From Chlamydiota bacterium (GTDB lineage: Bacteria > Chlamydiota > Chlamydiia > Chlamydiales > Parachlamydiaceae), in assembly GCA_013285965.1 (NCBI GenBank), contig JABDGQ010000006.1:1-64000 (forward strand): a stretch of 64,000 nt of DNA, in the 5' to 3' direction. Shown here one piece after another: positions 38,026 to 48,728 of this stretch (positions are counted from its first letter, which is position 1; the number at the start of each line of letters is the position of its first letter). Below the pieces are notes generated by a model. That model was not told where the DNA came from, did not search any database, and saw nothing but the letters and a program-made list of their open reading frames with translations. Position numbers and translations under genes: made by a program.

Positions 38026-40645
38026 TTTTTAAATATTCTTGTATATTTTGCAAACCTTGCGGCAAATTATATAAATTTTTGCCACATCCTTGCGCTAAAC
38101 CTGCTTTACCACCACCCTTGCCATCAATAACTGACATGGCCACATTGATTAATTCTGCTGCAGAAATTCCCAGTTTAATTAAATCATCGCTAACTTTGGC
38201 AATGATATGCACTTTATCACTTATGGTAGTAGCCAGCACAATAATACCTGATTTTAATTGCTCTAGCACTAATTCAGCTAGAGGGCGTAGTTCATCAAGA
38301 GCTGTGTCGATAGTGGCAATGACAACTTTTACCTTATTTATCGTTATACCTTTATGTAATAGCTCTGGAATGCTGCCAAGCATTTGTTCACGACGCATTT
38401 GTTTTAATTGCAGCGCATAAGATTGGTTTTCTTGTTGCAACTTCAGCACTTTTTCAGATAACTGCGTTAGAGGGGTTTGTAAACTTTCAGCCAAACCACT
38501 TAGTAAATCTTCAATTGCCTGCTGATATTGTTCAGCGGATTGACCGGTGACAGCTTCAATACGCCGCACACCTGCAGCAATACTACCTTCTTTAGTAATT
38601 CTAAATAGCCCAATATTGCCAGTACGTTGTGTATGCGTGCCACCACAAAGTTCTTTAGAATAGGCACCGATATCGATTACACGCACTTGTGTATCATATT
38701 TTTCGCCAAAAAATTGTTTTATATCGCTACATTTTTGAGCCTCTTCGTATTTGATCTCATAAGAAGAAACATCTTGATTGTCTCTGATTTTGCCATTAAC
38801 TATATCTTCTAATTGTCGTATTTGTCTAGCAGTGAGGGGTTTGTGATGATTAAAGTCAAAGCGAAAATGGTCTGCATCGACCAAAGAACCAGCTTGTTTG
38901 ATGTGCTCACCCAATAGTTGATGCAACGCATAATGTAATAGATGTGTGGCGGTGTGATTATTTGCAATGCGTTGACGCCTTGAGGTATCAATAGAGGCTG
39001 TAATTACATCGCCAAGCTGTAAAAAGCCTTTTTTTAAGGATCCTATATGGGCGATTACTCCTGGATAGGGGGTTGTAGAGTTGGCAATGGCAAATAAACT
39101 ATGCTTGTTTTCTAAAACGCCTCGATCGCCTAATTGACCACCCATTTCAGCATAAAAAGGGGTTTGTGAAAGTAATATTAATGCCTCCACATCTTCTGAA
39201 AGAGTTTTTACAAATGTACCATTTACGACAATACCTGTAATGGTAGTTTCTAATGAATTTTTGGTATAGCCAGCAAATTTACTAGGGCCATGTGTGCTGG
39301 CAAATTCAGCAAAGAGATTAACATTGGCTATTTGCGAACTACTTTTGTGTGTTGCGCGTGAACGCTCTTTAGCCTCAGCTTCCAGTTCGCCATAACGATC
39401 TTGGTCAACTGTTAGAGCGTAATCTTTGGCAAGTAATAAAATTTCTTCAATGGGCAACCCATAAGTGTCCTTGAGTTTAAAAGCATCGGCCCCATTAATT
39501 ACGCCATCTGCACGTGAACTCTCCATCACTTGATTAAGGAGGTTACCACCGCGCTTTAGTGTGCGCATAAAAGCTTCTTCTTCTGCACTCACCACTTCTG
39601 TGATCAAAGTTTTACTTTTTTGTAATTCTGGATAGGCCTCTCCCATGCTGGTAATAAGAGGTGGTAAAAGTTTGGCTAAAAATGGTTCATTCATACCTAA
39701 TTGTCTACCATAGCGGACAGCACGTCGCAATACTTTGCGCAATACATATCCACGATCAACATTGCTTGGCAATGCTCCATCAGCAATTGCAAAGGCCAAG
39801 CAACGCCAATGGTCAGCTATCACACGAAAAGCAGGTGCTTTACTATCGCCAATAATGTATGGAATGCCACTTAAATCTTCCATGCTGGCAATTAAACCCC
39901 GCAAAATATCAGTTTCAAAGACACTAGAGGTGTTCATTTTAAGTGCCATAATACGCTCAAGTCCGGCACCAGTATCAATAGAGGGCTTAGGTAAATTTTC
40001 TTTAATGCCATTTGCTTGCCGATTGTATTGCATAAAGACTAGGTTCCAAAATTCTAAGAAACGTTTGCCAGTCTTGTCATCAAGCAGACAAGTAGCGGAG
40101 CCAAACTCGATTCCACGATCATAGTATAATTCAGAACAAGGTCCACAAGGTCCCGTGTTGCCCATTTCCCAAAAATTATCTTGTTCATTGAGGCGCGTAA
40201 TGCGCTCAGCTGGAACGTATTTGGTCCACATTTCAAATGCTTCGTCATCTTCACGGAAAACCGAAGGCCAAATGCGCTCAGGTTCAAAACCAAAAATGTT
40301 CACCGAGACATCCCATGCAAATTTAATGGCCTGCTCTTTAAAATAGTCGCCAAAAGAAAAATTCCCCAACATTTCAAAAAAGGTCAAATGGCGATCAGTA
40401 TGTCCGACATTTTCTAAGTCATTATGTTTACCACCGACCCGAATGCATTTTTGTGAGCTGGCAGCCCGCGCGTAATCGCGTTGACTTTTTCCTAAAAACA
40501 CATCCTTGAATTGATTCATGCCGGCATTGTTAAAGAGTAGAGTAGGATCATCGTGAGGGAGTACGGAGGAAGAGGGTACCACGACATGTTGCTGCTGTTG
40601 CTTGAAGTATTGTAAAAATTGACTACGAACGTTTTGTGTTAGCAT
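37997..40645 (-). CDS. alaS: Alanyl-tRNA synthetase
   Basis: '[29 protein letters not shown]', '[26 protein letters not shown]', 'CGGTH'. Confidence 0.97.
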   Translation of the reverse strand: MLTQNVRSQFLQYFKQQQQHVVVPSSSVLPHDDPTLLFNNAGMNQFKDVFLGKSQRDYARAASSQKCIRVGGKHNDLENVGHTDRHLTFFEMLGNFSFGDYFKEQAIKFAWDVSVNIFGFEPERIWPSVFREDDEAFEMWTKYVPAERITRLNEQDNFWEMGNTGPCGPCSELYYDRGIEFGSATCLLDDKTGKRFLEFWNLVFMQYNRQANGIKENLPKPSIDTGAGLERIMALKMNTSSVFETDILRGLIASMEDLSGIPYIIGDSKAPAFRVIADHWRCLAFAIADGALPSNVDRGYVLRKVLRRAVRYGRQLGMNEPFLAKLLPPLITSMGEAYPELQKSKTLITEVVSAEEEAFMRTLKRGGNLLNQVMESSRADGVINGADAFKLKDTYGLPIEEILLLAKDYALTVDQDRYGELEAEAKERSRATHKSSSQIANVNLFAEFASTHGPSKFAGYTKNSLETTITGIVVNGTFVKTLSEDVEALILLSQTPFYAEMGGQLGDRGVLENKHSLFAIANSTTPYPGVIAHIGSLKKGFLQLGDVITASIDTSRRQRIANNHTATHLLHYALHQLLGEHIKQAGSLVDADHFRFDFNHHKPLTARQIRQLEDIVNGKIRDNQDVSSYEIKYEEAQKCSDIKQFFGEKYDTQVRVIDIGAYSKELCGGTHTQRTGNIGLFRITKEGSIAAGVRRIEAVTGQSAEQYQQAIEDLLSGLAESLQTPLTQLSEKVLKLQQENQSYALQLKQMRREQMLGSIPELLHKGITINKVKVVIATIDTALDELRPLAELVLEQLKSGIIVLATTISDKVHIIAKVSDDLIKLGISAAELINVAMSVIDGKGGGKAGLAQGCGKNLYNLPQGLQNIQEYLKTHLTHNLNK

Positions 40646-40787
40646 GGTTTTCCAATAATATTGGCTAAAAGATTATAGTTGTACAAATGCTCTTTAGATC
40701 TTTAGTGATCATTGCTGTGATATATTTTTCCTTCCATCTACTGTAATCATAAAGAGCAGTAAATTTCAACATGTGTTAAATAAAATA

Positions 40788-40820
40788 CTCACATTATGCA
40801 TAATTTGAACAAGTGATTTT
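40788..40820. repeat. Solo terminal repeat of the MITE-like family
   Basis: CTCACATTATGCATAATTTGAACAAGTGATTTT matches the reverse complement of the element's right end. Confidence 0.8.
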
Positions 40821-40848
40821 TTTTAATAATTTGGATTGTATAGTTTTG

Positions 40849-40877
40849 TTGACAAAAAACAATTTATATAATATAAC
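40849..40877 (+). promoter_or_regulatory. Sigma70/sigma66-type promoter for the 40928 gene
   Basis: TTGACA (40849-40854), 17-bp spacer, TATAAC (40872-40877). Confidence 0.6.
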
Positions 40878-40927
40878 TTATTCTTAATTAATGGATTAAT
40901 TTTATAACTAATATAGGAGATTTTTAA

Positions 40928-41926
40928 ATGGCAGCAGCATTACCTATTGTTCAAAGATGTGCGAGTTCTTCCATTAATCAATATAATCAAATTATTGGTA
41001 ATGGAGCTAACACTACACGTTTTTGTTTGCTTAATGACGATGACCGTTTTTTTATTGCGATAAATATTATAAATGATAGTAATAATAATTTAGTGGATAA
41101 GGCCGTTATCTTTTTCCAAGAATGGTTGGGTTTGATTGTCGAAATTAAATCAAATAATAGCGATAGACTATTCATTAATGTTAATAGCGTAGCTTCACGC
41201 TTGCATTATACTTATGATGAAGTGGCACAAATAGCAAAAAAACAAAACGTCATTGAGCTATTGAAAGCCAAAGCTAATGAGGTTAAGACTCTTATAGATG
41301 GATCATCTTTTAGTTTAGAAACAGGCGTTACAGATCTCGCTTATAGAACTTTTATCCATTGCGCTAATAGAATAAAATTTTTTATTTCCCAAAATTTTTA
41401 TGAAAATTCAATTTTATTAGCTTTAAGTAATCAAGAAATTGCCAAACGTCAAGAAGAGTACCAAGATTATACTTGGCAGCAAAGATTTAGTTTAGGTGTA
41501 TGCCATGGTTTTAACTATGTTGTGGCTGGTAATATATTAATGATGGGATATATGGCAATTACTGGCGAGCCATTTACTGGTAAGAGAAGATATGATTTTA
41601 TTACTTCTGTTATAATTTCATCCATATTTGAAGAAATGATTGTAAGAGGTATAATGCAAAATGGTTTGGCCGCTACTCAGCATTTGATTAACGCATTTGT
41701 ACCTGAATTACATGATAATCATCTCTTTAAATGGATTGTTTCACCATCGGCTAGAATTATTGCGATAAACTATTTTGTCTCTTCCAATAATGATGTATTT
41801 AATGCAGGCAAAATATTATTAATGCCTGATCACAGCATTTTACACGAGACTACCGGCGATATTGTAGCCTCTATTGGCTCACGTATGGTTTATAATCTAT
41901 CATCTTACTTCCTTTGTAATCTGTAA
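40928..41926 (+). CDS. Membrane-associated protein with EExxxR (CPBP/CAAX protease-like) motif
   Basis: 'SVIISSIFEEMIVRGIMQNGL' in a hydrophobic C-terminal half; later 'HETTGDIVASIGSRMVYN'; N-terminal ~170 aa unassigned. Confidence 0.45.
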   Translation: MAAALPIVQRCASSSINQYNQIIGNGANTTRFCLLNDDDRFFIAINIINDSNNNLVDKAVIFFQEWLGLIVEIKSNNSDRLFINVNSVASRLHYTYDEVAQIAKKQNVIELLKAKANEVKTLIDGSSFSLETGVTDLAYRTFIHCANRIKFFISQNFYENSILLALSNQEIAKRQEEYQDYTWQQRFSLGVCHGFNYVVAGNILMMGYMAITGEPFTGKRRYDFITSVIISSIFEEMIVRGIMQNGLAATQHLINAFVPELHDNHLFKWIVSPSARIIAINYFVSSNNDVFNAGKILLMPDHSILHETTGDIVASIGSRMVYNLSSYFLCNL

Positions 41927-41936
41927 AAAGCTAAAC

Positions 41937-41973
41937 AATCAATGGCTGCTTGCAATCGAAGCTGCCATTGATT
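41937..41973. repeat. Hairpin downstream of the CPBP-like gene
   Basis: AATCAATGGCtGCTT-gcaatcg-AAGCtGCCATTGATT. Confidence 0.65.
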
Positions 41974-42053
41974 ATAGCAGCTGTTGGTTTCTGCATGGCT
42001 GATATAAATAGCGGTATAAAGTTGTGTATTAACCTTTTTTATCATATCATTAG

Positions 42054-42821
42054 GTGAATTTATCGGATTTTAATTCACTTATGAACAAACATATTGCCAA
42101 TATAGAATGGACTAAACTAGGAAAAAGACTAGAAAGTACCTGTCGTCGTGCTTTGTTTGATTTTAAAATGCTTGAGCATGTGGATAAATTAGCCGTTGCC
42201 TTGAGTGGTGGTAAAGATAGTTTAACTTTGCTGTTTCTCTTACATGCTATTAATGGCCGCGGTTTTCCACGCATGGAGTTATCGGCGATCCATGTCGATG
42301 GCGAATTCTCGTGTGGGGCTGGTGTTAATCAGGAATATTTGGGTGCCATTTGCAACGCTCTCAATATACCATTTATTACACGTCACTCTACACAAAAACT
42401 ATCAGAATTAGAATGTTATAGTTGCTCGCGCGAGCGCCGACGTTTGCTTTTCTCAGCTGCAAAAGAAGTGGGCGCTACTACCATCGCTTTTGGACATCAT
42501 CGCGATGATCATGCACAAACAGTATTAATGAACTTATTACACAAAGCTGAATTTGCCGGTCATTTGCCAAAAATTCATATGCATGAATATGGGATCACTA
42601 TTATACGTCCTTTAATTTATATTGTTGAGCAAGATATTCGCACCTTTGCCCAGCAGCAGGGTTTTGCCCGCGTACTATGTCGTTGTCCAGTGGGACAAAA
42701 TTCAATGCGCAAACAAGTAGATACTCTCTTAGATGAGCTATCGATTAACTTTCCCAATGCTCGTGAAAACATTTCTAAAGCCGGATTAATATATGGATCA
42801 CAAAAAGCAGCCAACCCATAA
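42054..42821 (+). CDS. ttcA: tRNA 2-thiocytidine synthetase TtcA-like (PP-loop ATPase)
   Basis: 'ALSGGKDSLTLLFLLHAI', 'CYSCSRERRRLLFSAA', 'FGHHRDDHAQTVLMNLL'; alternative ATG at 42081. Confidence 0.88.
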   Translation: MNLSDFNSLMNKHIANIEWTKLGKRLESTCRRALFDFKMLEHVDKLAVALSGGKDSLTLLFLLHAINGRGFPRMELSAIHVDGEFSCGAGVNQEYLGAICNALNIPFITRHSTQKLSELECYSCSRERRRLLFSAAKEVGATTIAFGHHRDDHAQTVLMNLLHKAEFAGHLPKIHMHEYGITIIRPLIYIVEQDIRTFAQQQGFARVLCRCPVGQNSMRKQVDTLLDELSINFPNARENISKAGLIYGSQKAANP

Positions 42822-43617
42822 ACCAATAAAGAGTGCTTCTAAACCTTTAATATTGATTACCAATGACGATGGCATTTATGCTCCCGGCATTAAACATTTA
42901 TGGCAAGTGCTCAATCAATTTGCCGACTGCTATGTTGTGGCACCTTCTTTAGAGCAATCAGCTGTCAGCTTATCGATCACAATCCGCCAACCTCTATTGA
43001 TTGAAAAAGTGGAGTGGGTAGGCTTGCATGCCAAAACTTGGAGTGTCAATGGGACACCTGCGGATTGTGTCAAACTGGCATTGCATTCAATTCTACCTGA
43101 GCGGCCAACTTTAGTGGTTTCAGGTATCAATCGAGGCTCTAACGCCGGGCGCAATGTGCTTTATAGCGGTACAGTGGCTGGTGCCATTGAAGGGGTTATG
43201 CATGATATCCCAGGTATTGCTTTTTCAGCGCTTGATCTTGTTAGCCCTTCGTGTAGTGCCGTGGCGCAACCAATTACTACTATTATTGATTATGTGCTTG
43301 CGCATTCATTACCACAAGGCACTTTATTGAACGTTAATTTCCCTAAAGATACTGAAAAAGGGATTAAAGGGCTGCGTCTGGCTAAACAAGGTTGTCAATA
43401 TTGGCAAGAGAATATTGAACGTCGTTATCACCCCGCAGAGCACACCTCTTACTATTGGTTGGGGGCACAATTAGCAGCTTATGAAGAAGAAAAAGATAGC
43501 GATGTAAGTTATCTTGAAGAAGGCTATGCAACAGTGGTACCAATTAAAATTATTGATTTAACTAATCAAAGTTACTTAAAAAATCACGCACATGCTTTTA
43601 CTAATATTAGTAAATAA
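42793..43617 (+). CDS. surE: 5'-nucleotidase SurE
   Basis: 'LITNDDGIYAPGIKHL', 'VVAPSLEQSAVSLSIT', 'VSGINRGSNAGRNVLYSGTVAGAIEG'. Confidence 0.95.
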   Translation: MDHKKQPTHKPIKSASKPLILITNDDGIYAPGIKHLWQVLNQFADCYVVAPSLEQSAVSLSITIRQPLLIEKVEWVGLHAKTWSVNGTPADCVKLALHSILPERPTLVVSGINRGSNAGRNVLYSGTVAGAIEGVMHDIPGIAFSALDLVSPSCSAVAQPITTIIDYVLAHSLPQGTLLNVNFPKDTEKGIKGLRLAKQGCQYWQENIERRYHPAEHTSYYWLGAQLAAYEEEKDSDVSYLEEGYATVVPIKIIDLTNQSYLKNHAHAFTNISK

Positions 43618-43741
43618 ATTTTAATTGATTTTTTTATTTATAATAGATTTCTTTTGACAATTTTAACAAATAAATGTAGTTTAGAAAGAAGTTTAATTAA
43701 TAATTTTAAAATTAAATAATAATAATAAGAAAAGTGTTTAT

Positions 43742-44647
43742 ATGCAAATTTTAAATGATTTATTGCCAACCTATACATATAATTATTTTAAAGAAGATGG
43801 TAGCCTTGGTGAGCAAAAATTAAATATTATTCAATGTTTTATAAGAAAATTTTTTGGAAAATATTTAGGTTGGTATGAAGAAACCTATCTCTCAAATGTT
43901 GTGCAACAGTGTTATAGAGCTACTATCAACGCCGCATATATTATGAAAAAAGATGATCATGCCATTTTCTTGCAATTATTTAAAAAAGCTAATCAAAAGG
44001 CTGTTTACGAATCATCCAGTGCCTATTATTTTAATTTAACTGAATGTGATCCGAAATATAAAGAATTAAAAATAGGTCTATCCTATGAGATTTGTACTGC
44101 CAGAAGTGAGCGTGAGGATTCAGCGTTGCCAACTTACTTAATTAACTCGATTAATTTTAAAATTGCAGAGCCTGATAGATCTTGCATTGTGCGCATTAAA
44201 TCCTATAACAAACCTAAAGTTTTAGCAGTAGACCTCTCCAATACTGATTTTAATGTAGCTGATAATTTATCAGAAAGTGAGTTGACAGAACAGCTGAATG
44301 GTTTGCAAGCTTCGGCTATAAATCAAATTTTAAAAAAATGCTTAATTGATTCAAATATTACAGAATTTGAATATATAGCACACGACTATGAATATCTTAG
44401 AGGGTGCAGTAGTGGCTCTTGTTGCGCTAGCGGTGTTGAATACACTCCTCCAAAAGGCAACGGTGCGTTAAATACTGTTTATTTAGAGATAATGAATAAC
44501 TTTTCGTGGCAATTAAAAGAATTACAGAGAGATTTACACGCACGACTATTTGTGCTAAATAAAAAACAATTAGAAACAAATCTAAAAGATAGACCGGTGC
44601 AAAAAATTTCTCTGGATTTTGCCTACAAATACATGGCACAAATTTAA
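43742..44647 (+). CDS. Hypothetical protein (orphan; candidate effector)
   Basis: 301-aa ORF after an AT-rich leader with TTGACA at 43654-43659; no recognised domain. Confidence 0.6.
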   Translation: MQILNDLLPTYTYNYFKEDGSLGEQKLNIIQCFIRKFFGKYLGWYEETYLSNVVQQCYRATINAAYIMKKDDHAIFLQLFKKANQKAVYESSSAYYFNLTECDPKYKELKIGLSYEICTARSEREDSALPTYLINSINFKIAEPDRSCIVRIKSYNKPKVLAVDLSNTDFNVADNLSESELTEQLNGLQASAINQILKKCLIDSNITEFEYIAHDYEYLRGCSSGSCCASGVEYTPPKGNGALNTVYLEIMNNFSWQLKELQRDLHARLFVLNKKQLETNLKDRPVQKISLDFAYKYMAQI

Positions 44648-44664
44648 TCCTTCTTATAACGCGC

Positions 44665-47600
44665 TTAAACCTTGCTAATAACAATGAGCGCTTGTTCGCC
44701 ATTTAAATTGCATTCAGTACCTTGACAAGGGCCAAATTGTACTTCACTTGCTAGTACTTCGCCACTAATGTATTCTTGAAATTGATGATAACACTCTTGT
44801 ACGCGCGCTGTTGTCTGTATGGCGATTTTTATCCGATCAGTGACAGCAAGGCCAGCTTCGCGGCGCATGGTGTTAATTTTATTGACTATCTCTCTTGCCA
44901 AACCTTCTATTAATAATGACTCGTTAAGTTCGGTATTTAAAACAATCGTTATCGCCCCTTGATTGGCAGCGATTAAGCCTGCATGCACCATTCTTTCCAC
45001 CTCAACATCTTCTGGTGTCAAAGTGAGGGGATGTCCCTCTACTAAAATCACCACAGATCGCTGGTGTAACAAATCCAACAAGTTTTGATGTGTTAAATCA
45101 GCAATGGCTGTTTTTACCGCTGGCATTAGCTTGCCCACTTTCTTTCCTAATGTACGAAAATTTGCTTTGGCTACTAATTGTACAAATTCGCGCTCATTGT
45201 CATTAAAAAAGATGTTTTTAACATTTAACTCTTCAGCCACCAGGTGTTGCTGTTCTTTTAAAAAGGCCAATACACGCTGATCGGAACTAGCTACATGTGC
45301 ACAAGATAATGGTTGGCGTACTTTCAGTTTGTGTTCTTTGCGTAAAGCATGCCCTAAGTTAACAGCAATGTGTACTGCATTCATCTCTTCTTCTAATTGG
45401 CCTGATTGCCGTTTTGCCTCATAAGTAGGAAAGTTTGTTAAATGTACTGAGGCAGGCATATTGGCGGTACGGAGGTTTTGATAAATAGCTTCACTAATAA
45501 AAGGAATGTAGGGGGCGGCAATCTTTACTAGCTCTAAAAGTACATAATAAAGAGTAGCAAAAGCCTGTGCTCGATCGGGTGTATCTTTATCATCCCAAAA
45601 ACGGCGTCGTGAACGGCGGATATACCAATTGGTTAGTTGATCGACAAAATTTACAAAAGGTTCGACGGCTTTAGCTAGGTCATACTCGTCCATTCCTTTT
45701 TCGACATCGCAAATTAAGGTGTGTAGCACTGAGACGATCCATTGGTCAATGACTTGATCCAGTTTTTCAGGCAGGGGTGTTGGTTGCCAAACATAGATGC
45801 GCGCATAAGTAATGAAAAAATTATAAGCGTGCCAAAGTGGGATGATAATTTGGCGCAGCACAAGCTCGATGCCAGCTGTTGAAAATGATAAGTCCTCAGC
45901 TTTCACCGCCGCACTATGTAATAAATATAGTCTAATGGCATCCGCACCATACTGGTGGATAACGGCGGAGGGATCAGGATAATTTTTTAACCGTTTGGAC
46001 ATTTTAGCACCATTTTCGGCTAATATCAGTCCATTGACAATGACATGTTTAAAAGCTGGTTTATTGAATAAAGCAGTCGATAAGACTACTAGCGTGTAAA
46101 ACCAACCACGGGTTTGATCAAGACCTTCGGCAATAAAATCAGCAGGAAAGTTCTTTTCAAACAAAGCTCTATTTTCAAAAGGATAATGATTTTGTGCATA
46201 GGGCATGGAACCAGATTCAAACCAACAATCAAATACTTCAGGGATGCGCCGAAATGTTTTGCCATTTTTATGAATCGTTAGCTCGTCAATAAAATGGCGA
46301 TGTAAATCTTCAATTGGTTTCTGCGTTAGCTCTTCTAGCTCTTTAATGCTACCAATAACGATAATTTCACCATCTTCCGCCCGCCATAATGGTATAGGTG
46401 TTCCCCAATAGCGATTACGGCTGATGGCCCAATCACGTGCGCCTGCTAACCATTTACCAAAACGTCCATATTGTATGTGCGATGGGGCCCAATGAATTTG
46501 ATCATTAACGGCTAACATTTTTTCTTTAATTTTCTCAACTGCCACAAACCAAGTGCGAATAGCTTTATAGATTAGGGGTGTATCAGAGCGTGGGCAAAAA
46601 GGATAACGGTGATGACAAGTGGCTTGTCTGAATACTTTTCCCTCTTCTTTAAGACGATGCATAATGCTCTTATCAGCATCCTTAACAAATAACCCCTGAT
46701 ATTGGGGAATCTGGGCAGTAAAACGTCCATTGTTATCAACTGGGCAAACTGGTTCAATTTCAGCCCGTTGGCAAGCATAAAAGTCAACATCACCAAAAGC
46801 GGGGGCCGTTTGCACAATACCAGTTCCCTCATCAATAGAGATGGAATCATCTAAAATAATGCGAAAAGCACCTTGTTTTCGATGATCACTAAAGTAATCA
46901 AATAATGGCCAATATTGTTGCCCTTCCAACTCAGTACCAGGAAAAGTACGCACAATAGTGTACTCTTCCACATCGACCCCCTTAAAATAAGCACTAAGGC
47001 GAGCCGAAGCTAAAATGTAATGCCGTTTAGAAGAATGCTCGATAATCTCCACATATTCAATCGATCCATGCACCATTAGCGCTAAATTAGAGACTAGTGT
47101 CCAAGGTGTGGTAGTCCAGGCTAAGTAATAGGTATTTTCTGCTTCCAGCGAACTGAAGGCCACGGTTAATGAAGGATCGTCCACTTCTTTGTAATTTTCA
47201 GATGCTTCAAAGTTTGATAGGGGAGTGCCTAATTTGGCTGAAAAAGGCATAACCTTTAGCCCTTCATAAACTAAATCTTTATCGTAAAGTTCTTTGAATA
47301 CCCACCACACCGATTCCATAAAAGTGCGATCCATGGTGCGATAGGTATGATTAAAATCGACCCAACGACCCATGCGATTGACAGTATTTTTCCATTCCTG
47401 GGTATAACGCAAGACAATTTTACGACACTCTTCGTTAAAGCGAGCAATACCAAATGCTTCAATTGAGGCGGCACCACTAAGTTCAAAAGCTTTTTCAATC
47501 TCGTTTTCTACTGGTAAGCCATGGCAATCCCATCCAAAACGACGCGGTACATAGAAACCTTTCATAGTCTTATAACGAAGTACCACATCTTTAATAGTAC

Positions 47601-47787
47601 CGGCTAAGAGATGACCATAATGGGGTAAGCCGGTGGCAAATGGTGGTCCATCATAAAAAGTAAAAAGCTCAGCATTGGCGCGTTCAGAAACTGATTTTTC
47701 AAAAATCTGTTCTTTTTCCCAAAACTTTAATATTTTATTTTCGCGCTCATCAAATGATTCGTGTTGGACTTCATCGAACATAAACAA
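44665..47787 (-). CDS. ileS: Isoleucyl-tRNA synthetase
   Basis: 'YDGPPFATGLPHYGHLLAGTIKD', 'ENGAKMSKRLKNYPDP' KMSKS-type motif. Confidence 0.97.
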   Translation of the reverse strand: MFMFDEVQHESFDERENKILKFWEKEQIFEKSVSERANAELFTFYDGPPFATGLPHYGHLLAGTIKDVVLRYKTMKGFYVPRRFGWDCHGLPVENEIEKAFELSGAASIEAFGIARFNEECRKIVLRYTQEWKNTVNRMGRWVDFNHTYRTMDRTFMESVWWVFKELYDKDLVYEGLKVMPFSAKLGTPLSNFEASENYKEVDDPSLTVAFSSLEAENTYYLAWTTTPWTLVSNLALMVHGSIEYVEIIEHSSKRHYILASARLSAYFKGVDVEEYTIVRTFPGTELEGQQYWPLFDYFSDHRKQGAFRIILDDSISIDEGTGIVQTAPAFGDVDFYACQRAEIEPVCPVDNNGRFTAQIPQYQGLFVKDADKSIMHRLKEEGKVFRQATCHHRYPFCPRSDTPLIYKAIRTWFVAVEKIKEKMLAVNDQIHWAPSHIQYGRFGKWLAGARDWAISRNRYWGTPIPLWRAEDGEIIVIGSIKELEELTQKPIEDLHRHFIDELTIHKNGKTFRRIPEVFDCWFESGSMPYAQNHYPFENRALFEKNFPADFIAEGLDQTRGWFYTLVVLSTALFNKPAFKHVIVNGLILAENGAKMSKRLKNYPDPSAVIHQYGADAIRLYLLHSAAVKAEDLSFSTAGIELVLRQIIIPLWHAYNFFITYARIYVWQPTPLPEKLDQVIDQWIVSVLHTLICDVEKGMDEYDLAKAVEPFVNFVDQLTNWYIRRSRRRFWDDKDTPDRAQAFATLYYVLLELVKIAAPYIPFISEAIYQNLRTANMPASVHLTNFPTYEAKRQSGQLEEEMNAVHIAVNLGHALRKEHKLKVRQPLSCAHVASSDQRVLAFLKEQQHLVAEELNVKNIFFNDNEREFVQLVAKANFRTLGKKVGKLMPAVKTAIADLTHQNLLDLLHQRSVVILVEGHPLTLTPEDVEVERMVHAGLIAANQGAITIVLNTELNESLLIEGLAREIVNKINTMRREAGLAVTDRIKIAIQTTARVQECYHQFQEYISGEVLASEVQFGPCQGTECNLNGEQALIVISKV

Positions 47788-47840
47788 ATCTCATAAATAA
47801 TAGCTTAGTGTGCAAGGATATCAATTGGTGGAAAATAAGT

Positions 47841-48143
47841 CTAATGCATATTGTAATTCAAGTGATTGATAATCCATATGGAGAAATAAACGATAATAAA
47901 AATTATGCCCACCGTCGATACGAACACAGCTAAGTTCCACCAGAGTTCTTTTTTTTCCCAAACGTCGATAAAACAAATCAATTGTACCAACGCTTGTATT
48001 AGTGCAATGCTAAAAATAACAGTGATAGCAGCTCTAACTGACAAATCAAGGAAAGTAGGATCGATTATGATATAGTAAGAGGCCAGTGTTAATAGCACAG
48101 AAATGATAAAACCTGTAACACGTAGCGCTAGGGCGTGATTCAT
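47841..48143 (-). CDS. cyoD: Cytochrome bo3 oxidase subunit IV
   Basis: 100 aa, three TM segments; last gene of the cyo cluster. Confidence 0.85.
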   Translation of the reverse strand: MNHALALRVTGFIISVLLTLASYYIIIDPTFLDLSVRAAITVIFSIALIQALVQLICFIDVWEKKELWWNLAVFVSTVGIIFIIVYFSIWIINHLNYNMH

Positions 48144-48152
48144 AGAATAGTC

Positions 48153-48722
48153 CTACAGTAAATAGCCAATGCCATAGACAACGGTAAAGATGAAAATCCA
48201 CACAAAATCTAAAAAATGCCAAAACAGTGCCATGCGCATAATTTTCGATATACTATGCTGATCAAGGGGGCGCAAGACAATGCGAAACATCATCACAATC
48301 ATCCATAGTAATCCAAAAAAAATATGCAAACCATGCGTGCCCACTAATGTAAAAAAAGAAGAGAGAAACGCACTACGCTGCCAGCTGGCACCTCTTTGTA
48401 CAAAATTGGCAAACTCATCAATTTCAAGAAATAGAAAAGCTACCCCTAAAAGCGCCGTCGCTATAAACCACATAATAGCCCACCCTTTTAGCTGACGATG
48501 GACAGCCAGCATGCCCAGCGAGCAGGTGAAGCTACTAGTGAGAAGGAGCATGGTTTCTAAAAGGACAGGTGGCAAATGAAACAATTCTTTAGCTGTCGGT
48601 CCTCCAAAAGTATTGTCATGCAAAACCACATAACATGCAAAAAGTGTGGCAAAAATAATTAAGTCGGTCATCAAATAAATCCAAAAGCCAAAAACTCGAG
48701 TATCGCTTGTTTCTGTGTGCAT
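48153..48722 (-). CDS. cyoC: Cytochrome bo3 oxidase subunit III
   Basis: 'FGFWIYLMTDLIIFATLFACYVVL', 'HGLHIFFGLLWMIVMMFRI'. Confidence 0.93.
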   Translation of the reverse strand: MHTETSDTRVFGFWIYLMTDLIIFATLFACYVVLHDNTFGGPTAKELFHLPPVLLETMLLLTSSFTCSLGMLAVHRQLKGWAIMWFIATALLGVAFLFLEIDEFANFVQRGASWQRSAFLSSFFTLVGTHGLHIFFGLLWMIVMMFRIVLRPLDQHSISKIMRMALFWHFLDFVWIFIFTVVYGIGYLL

Positions 48723-48728
48723 AACGTT

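Noticed and set aside
39735-40124. 129-aa + strand ORF antisense to alaS
   Set aside because: Shadow ORF opposite conserved AlaS sequence.
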